Source: an uncultured Clostridia bacterium
GTDB taxonomy: Bacteria; Bacillota; Clostridia; Oscillospirales; Ruminococcaceae
Direction: 5' to 3'
DNA length: 64,000 bases
Assembly (NCBI GenBank): GCA_944386455.1
Contig: CALXBC010000009.1
Location: 1 to 64,000, forward strand
Below the pieces are notes generated by a model that was given only the letters and a program-made list of their open reading frames with translations, made no database searches and was not told where the DNA came from. Positions 8,025-16,213 of this stretch are shown one piece after another. A program made the position numbers and the translations under genes. Each line of letters begins with the position of its first letter. Position 1 is the stretch's first letter.

Positions 8025-9352
8025 TCGGAATTTCAGACGGCGCTGTGCTGCAGCGCGGGAAAGACGGAACCTGCGACATTTATCTTATCGGACAGATGCA
8101 GCGGCTTTCTTATGAGGGAGCAGCCTGTGGAGAGGCAGCGTTGTCTTCTGCAGAAAACGGACGGATCAGAGTGACGGGAATCCCGACAGGAGGCCCCTAT
8201 ACAGTCAGATTGGATGATCAGGTCTTGCATGATATTTATGTCGGAGATATCTGGATTTTGGCCGGTCAATCTAATATGGAGGGAAACGGAATTTATAGGG
8301 AATCAGATAGGACACAACTGTCTGACAGCATGGTTCGTGCATTCTATATGACAGGGCAGTGGGGCGCGGCGGCGCATCCACTGCATACGCCATGGAAGGC
8401 GGTAGATCGAATCCATCGGGAGCTTTCCGGGCTGGATGAGAGTGGGAGCAGCTATCGCGGCGTGGGCCCCGGACTGATGTTTGCGCAACAGATGAAAAGG
8501 ATAACAGGGGTTCCGCAGGGGGTTTTGTGCTGTGCGCACGGCGGCACCACGCTGGAGCAATGGTCCCCTGCGTTGGCTGACAAGGGAGAAAACAGTCTGT
8601 TGGGCTCGCTGTTAAAAACAGTGGAGCGCTGCGGCGGCCGGGCTGCGGGATTGTTCTGGTATCAGGGCTGCTCTGAGGCGATGAGCGGCTACGGCAAGCC
8701 GGTGGAGGAATTTTCCGAGCGCACGCTGGCACTGTTTCGGCTGATCCGGGAACGGCTCGACTCCGAGCTCCCGATCGTGCAGGCCCAAATCTCAAGGATG
8801 GTAAGCTGCTTTACGGAGGATTCGGATCTTTGCTTTACAATGGTCCGGGAGCAGCAGCGGAGGATGAAAACACAGATACAGCGTCTTGCCGTTATCCCGA
8901 CCGTTACCGAGGAACTGAACGATTTGGTCCATCTTTCGGCCGCTGCACAGGACAGCGTCGGATACCGTGCGGCGAATGCAATGGCACAGCTTCTGTACCC
9001 GGGCAGGGCGAAACTTTTGCCGCCGCCGGAATATCGCAGCTGCTGGATTGACCGGGAACCCGATACATCGGCAGCGATTCTGCGGGTTTATTACGATCAT
9101 ATTGACGGCGGGCTTCGCGCAGAGGGCAGGGCAGTAGGCTTCCGGGTCGGTGACACGCCGTATGGCAATGACAACCGCCTGATTTTCAGCATCCGTCCGC
9201 AGGACGATCATGTCGCTGTGTATCTTACCGCAGCTCCCGAGGATCTAAAAGGAAAGTACCTTTGCTACGGAGCCGGAGCCGATCCGGTCTGCAATATCTT
9301 TGACGGGGCTGGTAGACCGCTTCCGGCAATGGCGGGGATATTGCTGAAATAG
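8021..9352 (+). CDS. Sialate O-acetylesterase-like SGNH esterase
   Basis: A 443-residue protein with the SASA/SGNH layout. Block I is DIWILAGQSNMEGNG (S84 is the presumed nucleophile); block III and the glycine-rich part include GPGLMFAQQM and GVLCCAHGGTTLEQW; FWYQGCSEA follows. A late D-x-x-H-like pair (NDLVHLS) fits the catalytic aspartate/histidine. ATGA overlap with the rhamnosidase gene shows coupled translation. The family removes acetyl groups from sialic acids or from plant polysaccharides such as xylan; the substrate here is unknown. No clear signal peptide is seen. Confidence 0.82.
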   Translation: MIGISDGAVLQRGKDGTCDIYLIGQMQRLSYEGAACGEAALSSAENGRIRVTGIPTGGPYTVRLDDQVLHDIYVGDIWILAGQSNMEGNGIYRESDRTQLSDSMVRAFYMTGQWGAAAHPLHTPWKAVDRIHRELSGLDESGSSYRGVGPGLMFAQQMKRITGVPQGVLCCAHGGTTLEQWSPALADKGENSLLGSLLKTVERCGGRAAGLFWYQGCSEAMSGYGKPVEEFSERTLALFRLIRERLDSELPIVQAQISRMVSCFTEDSDLCFTMVREQQRRMKTQIQRLAVIPTVTEELNDLVHLSAAAQDSVGYRAANAMAQLLYPGRAKLLPPPEYRSCWIDREPDTSAAILRVYYDHIDGGLRAEGRAVGFRVGDTPYGNDNRLIFSIRPQDDHVAVYLTAAPEDLKGKYLCYGAGADPVCNIFDGAGRPLPAMAGILLK

Positions 9353-9554
9353 CAGCTTGCACTGAAACAATACAAACAGAGATGAAACACCAAACACCTG
9401 ACAAAGCGGATAATAGCCGGCTGCCGACGGGATATGCGTCTAGTGATGTTTTTATCCTGCCGGCGGTACGGCTGTTTTTGGTATTGGAACACGCTCTTAT
9501 ATTGTTTGCACTAAGTTAAAAAGTTAGATTTCTGTATTTAGACAAAACAATCAT

Positions 9555-9570
9555 TGACAATTTTTTGTCA
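9555..9570. promoter_or_regulatory. Perfect 16-bp palindrome upstream of hydrogenase operon
   Basis: TGACAA-TTTT-TTGTCA is a perfect inverted repeat about 65 bp upstream of the main -10 element. It has the size and 6-4-6 geometry of a redox-regulator operator (Rex sites are TTGTtAAn4TTaACAA-like), but the half-site differs from the Rex consensus. The rest of the 351-bp gap 9353-9703 is A+T-rich leader with no gene that I can see. Confidence 0.45.
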
Positions 9571-9631
9571 TTTTTACTAAAAAAAACCACACAGATTATC
9601 AAAAGAAAACATGGAAATTTCCCTGTCTTAA

Positions 9632-9640
9632 TGTTATAAT
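9632..9640 (+). promoter_or_regulatory. Extended -10 promoter of the hydrogenase operon
   Basis: TG-T-TATAAT (9632-9640) is a consensus extended -10 box 64 bp before the ATG of the first hydrogenase gene. The -35 position has only TGGAAA-like sequence, which is acceptable for the extended class. Confidence 0.6.
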
Positions 9641-9703
9641 GTAAATTACATCAGTCTGTCTGCATATTGGATAGACCGGCTTATTTTGGGGAGGGTTTCT
9701 TTT

Positions 9704-10198
9704 ATGGCAACAAAAAAGTCAGGCGTCGCCTTTTCCGGCACACCTGAACAAAAACAACAGCTGGACGCTGTCATCGCCGAGTACAAAAATGTCGGCGGTG
9801 CGCTGATGCCTGTTCTGCAGAAGGCGCAGGACATTTACGGGTATCTGCCCATCGAGGTCCAGACCATGGTGGCTGAGGGGCTTGACGTGCCGCTCGAAAA
9901 GGTATACGGGGTATCGACGTTTTATTCTCAGTTTTCTCTTTATCCAAAGGGAAAATACAAGGTTTCAGTATGTCTTGGAACCGCCTGTTATGTCAAAGGC
10001 TCGGGCGATATCTACGGCAAGCTGATGGAAAAGCTCGGCATCGAGGGCGGCGAATGCACACCGGACGGCAAGTTTTCGCTGGAGGCCTGCCGCTGCATCG
10101 GTGCATGCGGTCTTGCGCCGGTCATCACGATCAACGACGACGTTTACGGACGGTTGGTGCCGGACGATATTGACGAAATTCTGGCCAAATACGAATAA
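9704..10198 (+). CDS. hndA: NuoE/HndA-like [2Fe-2S] subunit of the NAD-linked hydrogenase
   Basis: A 164-residue thioredoxin-like ferredoxin of the complex I 24-kDa (NuoE) family. An N-terminal helical part (GGALMPVLQKAQDIYGYLP) precedes the [2Fe-2S] domain with its four cysteines in VCLGTACYVKGS and CRCIGACGLAP. It passes electrons between the NuoF-like flavin subunit and the hydrogenase. The start is the ATG at 9704 with GGGGAGG at 9688; an in-frame upstream TTG is part of the SD region. First gene of the operon; its partners HndB, HndC and HndD are encoded 4-6 kb downstream. Confidence 0.92.
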   Translation: MATKKSGVAFSGTPEQKQQLDAVIAEYKNVGGALMPVLQKAQDIYGYLPIEVQTMVAEGLDVPLEKVYGVSTFYSQFSLYPKGKYKVSVCLGTACYVKGSGDIYGKLMEKLGIEGGECTPDGKFSLEACRCIGACGLAPVITINDDVYGRLVPDDIDEILAKYE

Positions 10199-10234
10199 CG
10201 CTGTTTCTTGGAAAAACGGCAGGGGGTAAGCCGA

Positions 10235-10582
10235 ATGAAGATTCGTGAAATTGCGCGGCTGCTGGACGCGGAAGTGCTTTGCTGCAAAGACCATCTCGAC
10301 AACGAGGTGTATTCTGCCTGCGGCAGCGATATGATGAGCGATGTGCTGGCTTATGTCAAGGATCAGGCAGTCCTGATCACGGGGCTGACCAATCCGCAGG
10401 TCATTCGTACCGCGGAGATGATGGATATGGTCTGTATTGTGTTTGTCCGCAGCAAACGTCCGACAGAGGAGATGCTCCGTCTGGCACAGGAACACGGTAT
10501 TGTGGTTATGGCCACACCTAAGCGGATGTATGAGGCCTGCGGCACATTGTATGCGGCGGGGCTTTACCGTTCGGAGGACTGA
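10235..10582 (+). CDS. DRTGG-domain protein 1 of the hydrogenase operon
   Basis: A 115-residue single-domain protein of the DRTGG type (IREIARLLDAEVLC, then AYVKDQAVLITGLTNPQVIRTAEM, ending IVVMATPKRMYEACGTLYAAG). DRTGG domains are small regulatory or ligand-binding modules, best known between the domains of some phosphotransacetylases. The ATG at 10235 follows AGGGGGTAAG. A second DRTGG gene lies at 12348 in the same operon. Such proteins recur beside [FeFe]-hydrogenase genes in Clostridia; their ligand is unknown to me. Confidence 0.8.
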   Translation: MKIREIARLLDAEVLCCKDHLDNEVYSACGSDMMSDVLAYVKDQAVLITGLTNPQVIRTAEMMDMVCIVFVRSKRPTEEMLRLAQEHGIVVMATPKRMYEACGTLYAAGLYRSED

Positions 10583-10614
10583 CGGACACTTATGGAGAAA
10601 GGACGGCAGAAACG

Positions 10615-11040
10615 ATGAGTGAAGCGCTGCACTTTCATTTTAATGTAGACGGTGAAAATTTCACCTCGGCCGGCGAGGCTTCGGTGCAGGTGAAGAAGAA
10701 GCTGCGTCAGCTCGGCATGCCGCCGGAAACGATAAGGTGCGTTTCGATCGCGATGTATGAGGGCGAGATCAACATGGTGATCCATGCGGGCGGCGGAAAT
10801 GCCGACGTTTATGTCAATGAGGACGAGATCGTCATTGTGCTGGAGGATCACGGCCCCGGCATCCCGAACGTGGAGCTGGCGATGCAGGAGGGCTACTCTA
10901 CTGCGCCGGAAACCATTCGCTCGCTGGGCTTTGGCGCGGGAATGGGCCTGCCGAATATGAAGCGTTATACAGATGACATGAAGATTGATACGGTAATCGG
11001 AACAGGAACCACAATAACAATGAAAGTTTATGTGAAGTAG
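10615..11040 (+). CDS. Anti-sigma/RsbW-like ATP-binding protein
   Basis: A 141-residue stand-alone GHKL ATPase. N box: AMYEGEINMVIHA; G1 box: EDHGPGIPN; G2 region: SLGFGAGMGLPNM; then GTGTTITMKV. It resembles serine-protein kinases such as RsbW/SpoIIAB that act on anti-anti-sigma factors, but no partner gene of that type is visible. The residue after E in the N box is G rather than the usual xxxN spacing, so activity should not be assumed. It sits between DRTGG protein 1 and the HydS-like protein. Confidence 0.82.
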   Translation: MSEALHFHFNVDGENFTSAGEASVQVKKKLRQLGMPPETIRCVSIAMYEGEINMVIHAGGGNADVYVNEDEIVIVLEDHGPGIPNVELAMQEGYSTAPETIRSLGFGAGMGLPNMKRYTDDMKIDTVIGTGTTITMKVYVK

Positions 11041-11050
11041 GTTTACGGTT

Positions 11051-12361
11051 ATGGATTCTTATAAGCACTCGGTTTCCCTGGACGTGGAAAAGTGCAAGGG
11101 CTGCACCACCTGTCTGCGGCACTGCCCGACCGAGGCGATACGGATCAGGGACGGTCACGCTGTGATCAATCCTGACCGCTGCATCGACTGCGGGGAATGT
11201 ATCCGCGTCTGTCCGAATAAGGCCAAAAAGGCCAGTTATCAAAAATTTGACAGTATTCGGGATTATAAATGGAAAATCGCGCTGCCTGCGCCTACCCTTT
11301 ACGGGCAGTTCGATAATCTCGATGATATCGACTACATATTACAGGGACTGCTGGACATGGGCTTTGACGATGTCTATGAGGTATCGCGCGCGGCGGAGCT
11401 GGTTTCGGCCTATACCCGGCGGTATCTGAAGCGGGAAGATGTCAAAAAGCCGGTCATCAGTTCGGCCTGTCCCGTTATCATCCGGCTGATCAGTCTGCGG
11501 TTCCCGTCGCTGTGCGACAAGGTGCTGCCGATCCTGCCGCCGATGGAGATCGCGGCGATGCTGGCCCGTGAAAAAGCGCATGAGGAGCATCCCGAGCTGC
11601 GGGATGAGGATATCTGCGTCTGTTTTATCTCACCATGTCCCGCCAAGGTCAGCTATGTCAACAACGGCTTCGCGGGGCGCAAAAGCTATGTGGATGCAGT
11701 CATTTCGATCAGCGATGTATATTTTGCACTGCTTGGCGTCATGGATAAGCGAAAAGAGCCGCCGCCGGTTTCCCAGTCCGGGATGATCGGGATCGGCTGG
11801 GCGTCCACCGGTGGAGAGTCATCCGCCATTTTTAATGACAAATATCTGGCGGCGGACGGGATCGAAAACGTGATCCATGTGCTGGATCAGATTGAAGACG
11901 GCAACATTCCGGAGCTGGAGTTCATTGAGCTCAATGCCTGCAACGGAGGCTGTGTCGGCGGCGCTATGGCAGTGGAGAATCCCTATATTGCCAAGGCGCG
12001 GCTCCAAACGCTGCGGCGTTATTTGCCGGTGTCCCGCAACTGGCTTTACAACAACGGGGATGAAAGCGACAGCTGGATCCCTGACGCATATTTTTTTGAA
12101 GAGCTTCCGACCTATCAGCCGTTTGCCCAGCTTTCGGGCAGCCGGAGCGAGTCTTTTAAAATGATGGCGGATATCCAGAAGATCATGGAGCGGCTTCCTG
12201 ATATCGACTGCGGCTCCTGCGGAGCGCCGTCCTGCCATGCGTTTGCGGAGGACGTGGTCCACGGCGAGGCAAAGGAAACAGACTGCGTGATCCGGATGCG
12301 GGAGCAGATTCGGCAGATTCTTGCACAACAGAAGGGCGGCGGTCAGGATGACGGTAAATGA
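11051..12361 (+). CDS. Divergent [FeFe]-hydrogenase-like protein, sensory (HydS) type
   Basis: A 436-residue protein. Two N-terminal [4Fe-4S] motifs (CKGCTTCLRHCP and CIDCGECIRVCP, residues 15-60) are followed by an H-cluster domain with altered signatures: SSACP (A139, C140) for TSC(C/S)P, SPCPAK (C196) for MPCxxK, and NACNGGCVGG (C297, C301) for MACxxGCxxGG. The C terminus adds a four-cysteine Fe-S domain (DCGSCGAPSC...C). Alanine at the position I take as the proton-relay cysteine is a hallmark of slow, sensory [FeFe] hydrogenases. ATPase, DRTGG and PHP genes surround it. I infer a redox or H2 sensor rather than the main enzyme. Confidence 0.78.
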   Translation: MDSYKHSVSLDVEKCKGCTTCLRHCPTEAIRIRDGHAVINPDRCIDCGECIRVCPNKAKKASYQKFDSIRDYKWKIALPAPTLYGQFDNLDDIDYILQGLLDMGFDDVYEVSRAAELVSAYTRRYLKREDVKKPVISSACPVIIRLISLRFPSLCDKVLPILPPMEIAAMLAREKAHEEHPELRDEDICVCFISPCPAKVSYVNNGFAGRKSYVDAVISISDVYFALLGVMDKRKEPPPVSQSGMIGIGWASTGGESSAIFNDKYLAADGIENVIHVLDQIEDGNIPELEFIELNACNGGCVGGAMAVENPYIAKARLQTLRRYLPVSRNWLYNNGDESDSWIPDAYFFEELPTYQPFAQLSGSRSESFKMMADIQKIMERLPDIDCGSCGAPSCHAFAEDVVHGEAKETDCVIRMREQIRQILAQQKGGGQDDGK

Positions 12362-12677
12362 GCTGGCTTTGGCCTGCGGCTTTGAAGCGGTATATCTCCC
12401 CGACGGGGAGCGCGAGGTCGGCGGCGCCTATGCGGGCGATCTGCTGAGCTGGGTGATGGGCCGCGCGTCGGCTGACGATGTATTTATTACGATCATGACG
12501 AATATCAACGTGGTGGCGGTCGCTTCACTCGCGGATGTAGCGTGTGTTGTGTTTGCAGAGGACGTCACTGTCCCGCAGGATGTGCTGGATGCTGCGGGCA
12601 GGAAGGAAATCAATCTGCTGAAAAGCCATGTCCCGATGTTTGAAACCTGTGTGGCGGTCGGCCGGTGCCTGAAATGA
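12348..12677 (+). CDS. DRTGG-domain protein 2 of the hydrogenase operon
   Basis: A 109-residue protein (MTVNELALACGFEAVYL, AGDLLSWVMGRASADDVFITIMTNINVVAVASLADVACVVF, ending HVPMFETCVAVGRCL), paralogous in layout to the protein at 10235. The ATG at 12348 lies 14 bp inside the end of the HydS-like gene with GGTCAGG just before it, so translation is probably coupled. The following PHP gene overlaps its stop codon. Function unknown beyond a likely regulatory role. Confidence 0.8.
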   Translation: MTVNELALACGFEAVYLPDGEREVGGAYAGDLLSWVMGRASADDVFITIMTNINVVAVASLADVACVVFAEDVTVPQDVLDAAGRKEINLLKSHVPMFETCVAVGRCLK

Positions 12678-13396
12678 AGGAGTATTATTACGACCTGCAC
12701 ATCCACTCCTGCCTGTCCCCCTGCGGGGACAACGACATGACCCCGAACAATATCGCGGGAATGGCGGCGCTGGCAGGGCTGGAGCTGGCTGCACTGACCG
12801 ATCATAACAGTACGAAAAACTGTCCGGCGTTTTTTTCCGCCTGCGAGCGGCTGGGCGTCATTCCTGTCGCAGGGATGGAGCTGACTACCGCGGAAGACAT
12901 CCACCTGGTCTGTCTGTTTGAATCGCTGGAAGGTGCGCTGGCCTTTGACGAGGCGGTCACGGCCCGGCGGATTCTGATACCGAACCGGACGGACATCTTC
13001 GGCGACCAGCTGATTCTGGACGCACAGGACTGCATCGTGGGAGCAGAGGCGCATTTGCTGCCAAACGCAACGGAGCTGTCACTGGAGGAAGCCGTGGGAG
13101 TTGTCCGCAGCTTCGGCGGCGCTGTTTATCCGGCCCATGTTGACCGGGAGGCAAACGGCATCATTGCCGTATTGGGCACGATGCCGGAATATCCGGCGTT
13201 TTCTGCCGCGGAATTTCACGACGGCGATAAAATCGCGGCATACCGGGAACAGTATCCGATACCGCCGCAAACGCTGGTCTGCTCGGACGCGCATTATCTG
13301 ACGGACATTCCCGACGCCGCGCACCGGCTGGCATTGGCAGGGGATACCCCGGCGCAGGTGCGAAAAAGCTTGATCCGCCTGCTGCGCGGGGACTGA
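12665..13396 (+). CDS. PHP-domain phosphoesterase-like protein
   Basis: A protein of about 240 residues of the PHP (polymerase and histidinol phosphatase) superfamily. Metal-binding motifs in order: YDLHIHSCLSPCGDNDMTP, LAALTDHNS, GMELTTAEDIHLVC, EAHLL, YPAHVDR and VCSDAHYL. Two starts are possible: GTG at 12665, or ATG at 12674, which overlaps the previous stop (ATGA). The latter is the usual coupled arrangement. PHP proteins hydrolyse phosphoesters using a trinuclear metal site; the substrate here is unknown. It is a fixed member of this hydrogenase-associated block and may remove a regulatory phosphate or nucleotide. Confidence 0.85.
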   Translation: MPEMKEYYYDLHIHSCLSPCGDNDMTPNNIAGMAALAGLELAALTDHNSTKNCPAFFSACERLGVIPVAGMELTTAEDIHLVCLFESLEGALAFDEAVTARRILIPNRTDIFGDQLILDAQDCIVGAEAHLLPNATELSLEEAVGVVRSFGGAVYPAHVDREANGIIAVLGTMPEYPAFSAAEFHDGDKIAAYREQYPIPPQTLVCSDAHYLTDIPDAAHRLALAGDTPAQVRKSLIRLLRGD

Positions 13397-13418
13397 AACA
13401 GAAAGGGGCAGACCGCTG

Positions 13419-13970
13419 TTGAAAGAGCTTTCGCTGAACATTCTCGACATTGCAGAAAATTCCGTCCGCGCGGGCGCGACGCTGATTGAGATCAGCCTGA
13501 CGGAGCAGGACAAGGTGCTGACCATCGTGATTCGAGACAACGGCTGCGGCATGAGCCGTGAAACGCTGGAGCGGGTGGAAAATCCGTTTTATACCACCCG
13601 CACGACGCGGTCGGTCGGGCTGGGGATCCCGCTGTACAAGCTGGCGGCGGAGCAGACCGGCGGAAGCGTGACGATCTCCTCGATACAGGAATGCGAAGAC
13701 GCCGAGCAGCACGGCACCACCGTCACGGCGGTCTTTCATACGGCGCATATCGACTGTGCGCCGCTGGGGGATATGGTGTCAACGGTCTGCACGCTGATTC
13801 ACGGCTCTCCGCGGATCGACTTTGTGTATACCCATACGGCGCCCGGACTGGCGGTATCCCTCGACACCCGTGAAATTCGGGCGGTGCTGGGAGAGGAAAT
13901 CCCGCTCGACAGCTTCGAGGTGATGCAGTGGATACAGGAAAGCCTGAAGGAGCAGTATCATCAAATATAA
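13419..13970 (+). CDS. Histidine-kinase-type ATP-binding protein
   Basis: A 183-residue GHKL ATPase without a histidine phosphotransfer domain. N box: LNILDIAENSVRAGA; G1: RDNGCGMS; F/G2: VENPFYTTRTTRSVGLGIPLYKLAAEQTGG; then GTTVTAVFHT. It begins with TTG at 13419 after GAAAGGGG. This is the second ATPase of the operon; unlike the RsbW-like one at 10615 it has complete kinase-type boxes. A stand-alone catalytic core next to a sensory hydrogenase suggests signal output by phosphorylation, which is inference. Confidence 0.85.
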   Translation: MKELSLNILDIAENSVRAGATLIEISLTEQDKVLTIVIRDNGCGMSRETLERVENPFYTTRTTRSVGLGIPLYKLAAEQTGGSVTISSIQECEDAEQHGTTVTAVFHTAHIDCAPLGDMVSTVCTLIHGSPRIDFVYTHTAPGLAVSLDTREIRAVLGEEIPLDSFEVMQWIQESLKEQYHQI

Positions 13971-14003
13971 ATTATATATTATTTACAGAAAGGAATATCA
14001 GTT

Positions 14004-14372
14004 ATGAAATCTTTGGAAGAGCTGGCGGCAATCCGCGACAAAATGAAAAGCACGGTTTTGCTGCGGGAAGGACATAACGACATCCGGATCGTGGTCGGGA
14101 TGGCGACCTGCGGAATCGCAGCGGGCGCGCGTCCGGTGCTTAATGCTTTTGTGGAAGAGGTCAACAGCCAGGGCGTGGCGGATAAGGCCACCGTTACGCA
14201 GACAGGCTGTATCGGCATTTGCAAATATGAGCCGGTGGTCGAGGTTTATGAATCCGGCAAGGAAAAGGTCACCTATGTCCATATGACGCCGGAAAAGGCA
14301 AAGCGGGTCGTCGCCGAGCATATCAAGGGCGGCAGGGTCGTAGAAGAATACACCATCGGAAGCGCAAAATAA
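14004..14372 (+). CDS. hndB: HndB-like [2Fe-2S] ferredoxin subunit
   Basis: A 122-residue thioredoxin-fold [2Fe-2S] ferredoxin with cysteines in GMATCGIAAGARPVL and QTGCIGICKYEP. It matches the second subunit (HndB) of tetrameric NADP-reducing hydrogenases and the corresponding clostridial protein. AGAAAGGA precedes the ATG. It is directly followed by the NuoF-like gene, with which such subunits exchange electrons. Confidence 0.9.
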   Translation: MKSLEELAAIRDKMKSTVLLREGHNDIRIVVGMATCGIAAGARPVLNAFVEEVNSQGVADKATVTQTGCIGICKYEPVVEVYESGKEKVTYVHMTPEKAKRVVAEHIKGGRVVEEYTIGSAK

Positions 14373-14402
14373 TCGCACCGTAAGAAAGGATTGGTTATCA
14401 AT

Positions 14403-16199
14403 ATGTATCGTGCACATGTACTGATCTGCGGCGGTACCGGCTGTACCTCCTCAGGCAGCAAGGGGCTGCAGACCGCGCTCGCAGCCGAGCTGGAGGCCAA
14501 GGGGCTTACCGAGGAAATCAAAATCGTACAGACCGGCTGCTTCGGTCTTTGCGCACTCGGCCCGATCATGATCGTTTATCCCGAGGGAACCTTTTACAGC
14601 CGGGTCAAGGCGGAGGATATCCCCGAGATCGTGGAGGAGCACCTGCTCAAGGGCCGTATTGTCGAACGGCTGGTTTACAACGACGTTCCCGACGGTGTGG
14701 CGGAGCATGTCGAAACATCGCTCAACGACACCGCGTTCTATAAAAAGCAGATGCGGATCGCGCTGCGCAACTGCGGCGTCATCAACCCTGAAAATATCGA
14801 GGAATACATCGCGGTAGACGGCTATGCCGCTTTGGGCAAGGCGCTCACCGAAATGACGCCCGAGCAGGTCATCCAGGAGATGAAGGACAGCGGCCTGCGC
14901 GGACGGGGCGGTGCAGGCTTCCCGACGGGGCTGAAATGGAGCTTTGCCGCCGCGAACGAAGCAGACCAGAAATATGTCTGCTGTAACGCGGACGAGGGCG
15001 ACCCGGGCGCGTTTATGGACCGTTCCATTCTGGAAGGCGACCCGCACGTCGTGCTGGAGGCGATGGCAATCGCCGGCTATGCGATTGGCGCAACACAGGG
15101 TTACATCTACGTCCGTGCCGAGTACCCGATCGCGGTGCACCGTCTCCAGATCGCCATTGACCAGGCCAGAGAATACGGTCTGCTGGGTGAAAATATCTTC
15201 GGCACGGATTTCAGCTTTGATATCGGCCTCAGACTGGGCGCAGGGGCATTCGTCTGCGGCGAGGAGACCGCGCTGATGACCTCGATCGAGGGCAAACGCG
15301 GCGAGCCGCGCTGCCGTCCGCCGTTCCCGGCACTCAAGGGCCTGTTCGGCAAACCCACGATCCTGAACAACGTGGAAACCTATGCCAACGTGCCGCGGAT
15401 TATCCTCAACGGCGCGGGCTGGTTCAACCAGATCGGCACCGAGAAATCCAAGGGCACCAAGGTGTTCGCACTTGGCGGAAAGATTCACAACACGGGCCTG
15501 GTCGAGGTCCCGATGGGTACTACCCTGCGCGAAATCATCGAGGAGATCGGCGGCGGCATCCCGAACGGCAAGAAATTCAAGGCCGCCCAGACCGGAGGGC
15601 CTTCCGGCGGATGTATTCCGGCGGAGCTGATCGACACCCCGATCGACTATGACAATCTGCTTGCCATTGGCTCCATGATGGGCTCCGGCGGTCTGATCGT
15701 CATGGACGAGGACACCTGTATGGTGGATATTGCCAAGTTTTTCCTGGACTTCACCGTGGACGAATCCTGCGGGAAGTGCACCCCCTGCCGGATCGGCACC
15801 AAGCGGCTGCATGAGCTGCTGGAAAAGATCTGCGACGGCCGCGGGGAGATGGAGGATATCGACAAGCTCGAGGAGCTGTGTGAGCACATCAAATCCAGCG
15901 CCCTGTGCGGACTGGGCCAGACGGCGCCCAACCCGGTGCTTTCGACGCTGCGGTATTTCCGGGACGAGTACATCGCCCATGTGAAGGATAAAAAATGTCC
16001 GGCGGGCGCCTGTAAAAAGCTGCTCAGCTATGAAATTGATCCGGAGAAGTGCAAGGGTTGTACCGCCTGCGCCAGAGTCTGCCCGGTCGGGGCGATCTCC
16101 GGCAGCGTGAAGGAGCCGCACGTCATCGACAAATCGAAATGTATCAAGTGCGGCGCCTGTATGGAAAAATGCCGCTTTGGCGCGATCACTAAGAAATAA
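14403..16199 (+). CDS. hndC: NuoF/HndC-like FMN and NAD(P)-binding hydrogenase subunit
   Basis: A 598-residue flavin subunit of a multimeric [FeFe] hydrogenase. Domains in order: N-terminal [2Fe-2S] domain (CGGTGCTSSGS, TGCFGLCALGP); FMN/NADH fold with GRGGAGFPTGLKWSFA and GAGAFVCGEETAL; SLBB domain; [4Fe-4S] motif ESCGKCTPCRIGT; and two C-terminal 4Fe-4S motifs (CKGCTACARVCPVGA, CIKCGACMEKCRFGA). It oxidises or reduces NAD(P)H and, in bifurcating homologues, couples this to ferredoxin. ATG at 14403 fits the family start; an in-frame TTG 12 bp earlier is less likely. Confidence 0.95.
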   Translation: MYRAHVLICGGTGCTSSGSKGLQTALAAELEAKGLTEEIKIVQTGCFGLCALGPIMIVYPEGTFYSRVKAEDIPEIVEEHLLKGRIVERLVYNDVPDGVAEHVETSLNDTAFYKKQMRIALRNCGVINPENIEEYIAVDGYAALGKALTEMTPEQVIQEMKDSGLRGRGGAGFPTGLKWSFAAANEADQKYVCCNADEGDPGAFMDRSILEGDPHVVLEAMAIAGYAIGATQGYIYVRAEYPIAVHRLQIAIDQAREYGLLGENIFGTDFSFDIGLRLGAGAFVCGEETALMTSIEGKRGEPRCRPPFPALKGLFGKPTILNNVETYANVPRIILNGAGWFNQIGTEKSKGTKVFALGGKIHNTGLVEVPMGTTLREIIEEIGGGIPNGKKFKAAQTGGPSGGCIPAELIDTPIDYDNLLAIGSMMGSGGLIVMDEDTCMVDIAKFFLDFTVDESCGKCTPCRIGTKRLHELLEKICDGRGEMEDIDKLEELCEHIKSSALCGLGQTAPNPVLSTLRYFRDEYIAHVKDKKCPAGACKKLLSYEIDPEKCKGCTACARVCPVGAISGSVKEPHVIDKSKCIKCGACMEKCRFGAITKK

Positions 16200-16213
16200 G
16201 GAGTATTGCCGAG

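Noticed and set aside
9555..9570. Rex operator
   Set aside because: Geometry fits, but TGACAA differs from the Rex half-site; kept only as an unassigned palindrome.
14451..16121. Long minus-strand frame opposite the NuoF-like gene (also 16388-18175 opposite the hydrogenase)
   Set aside because: Antisense to highly conserved genes, low-complexity composition, no SD; typical shadows of biased codon use.
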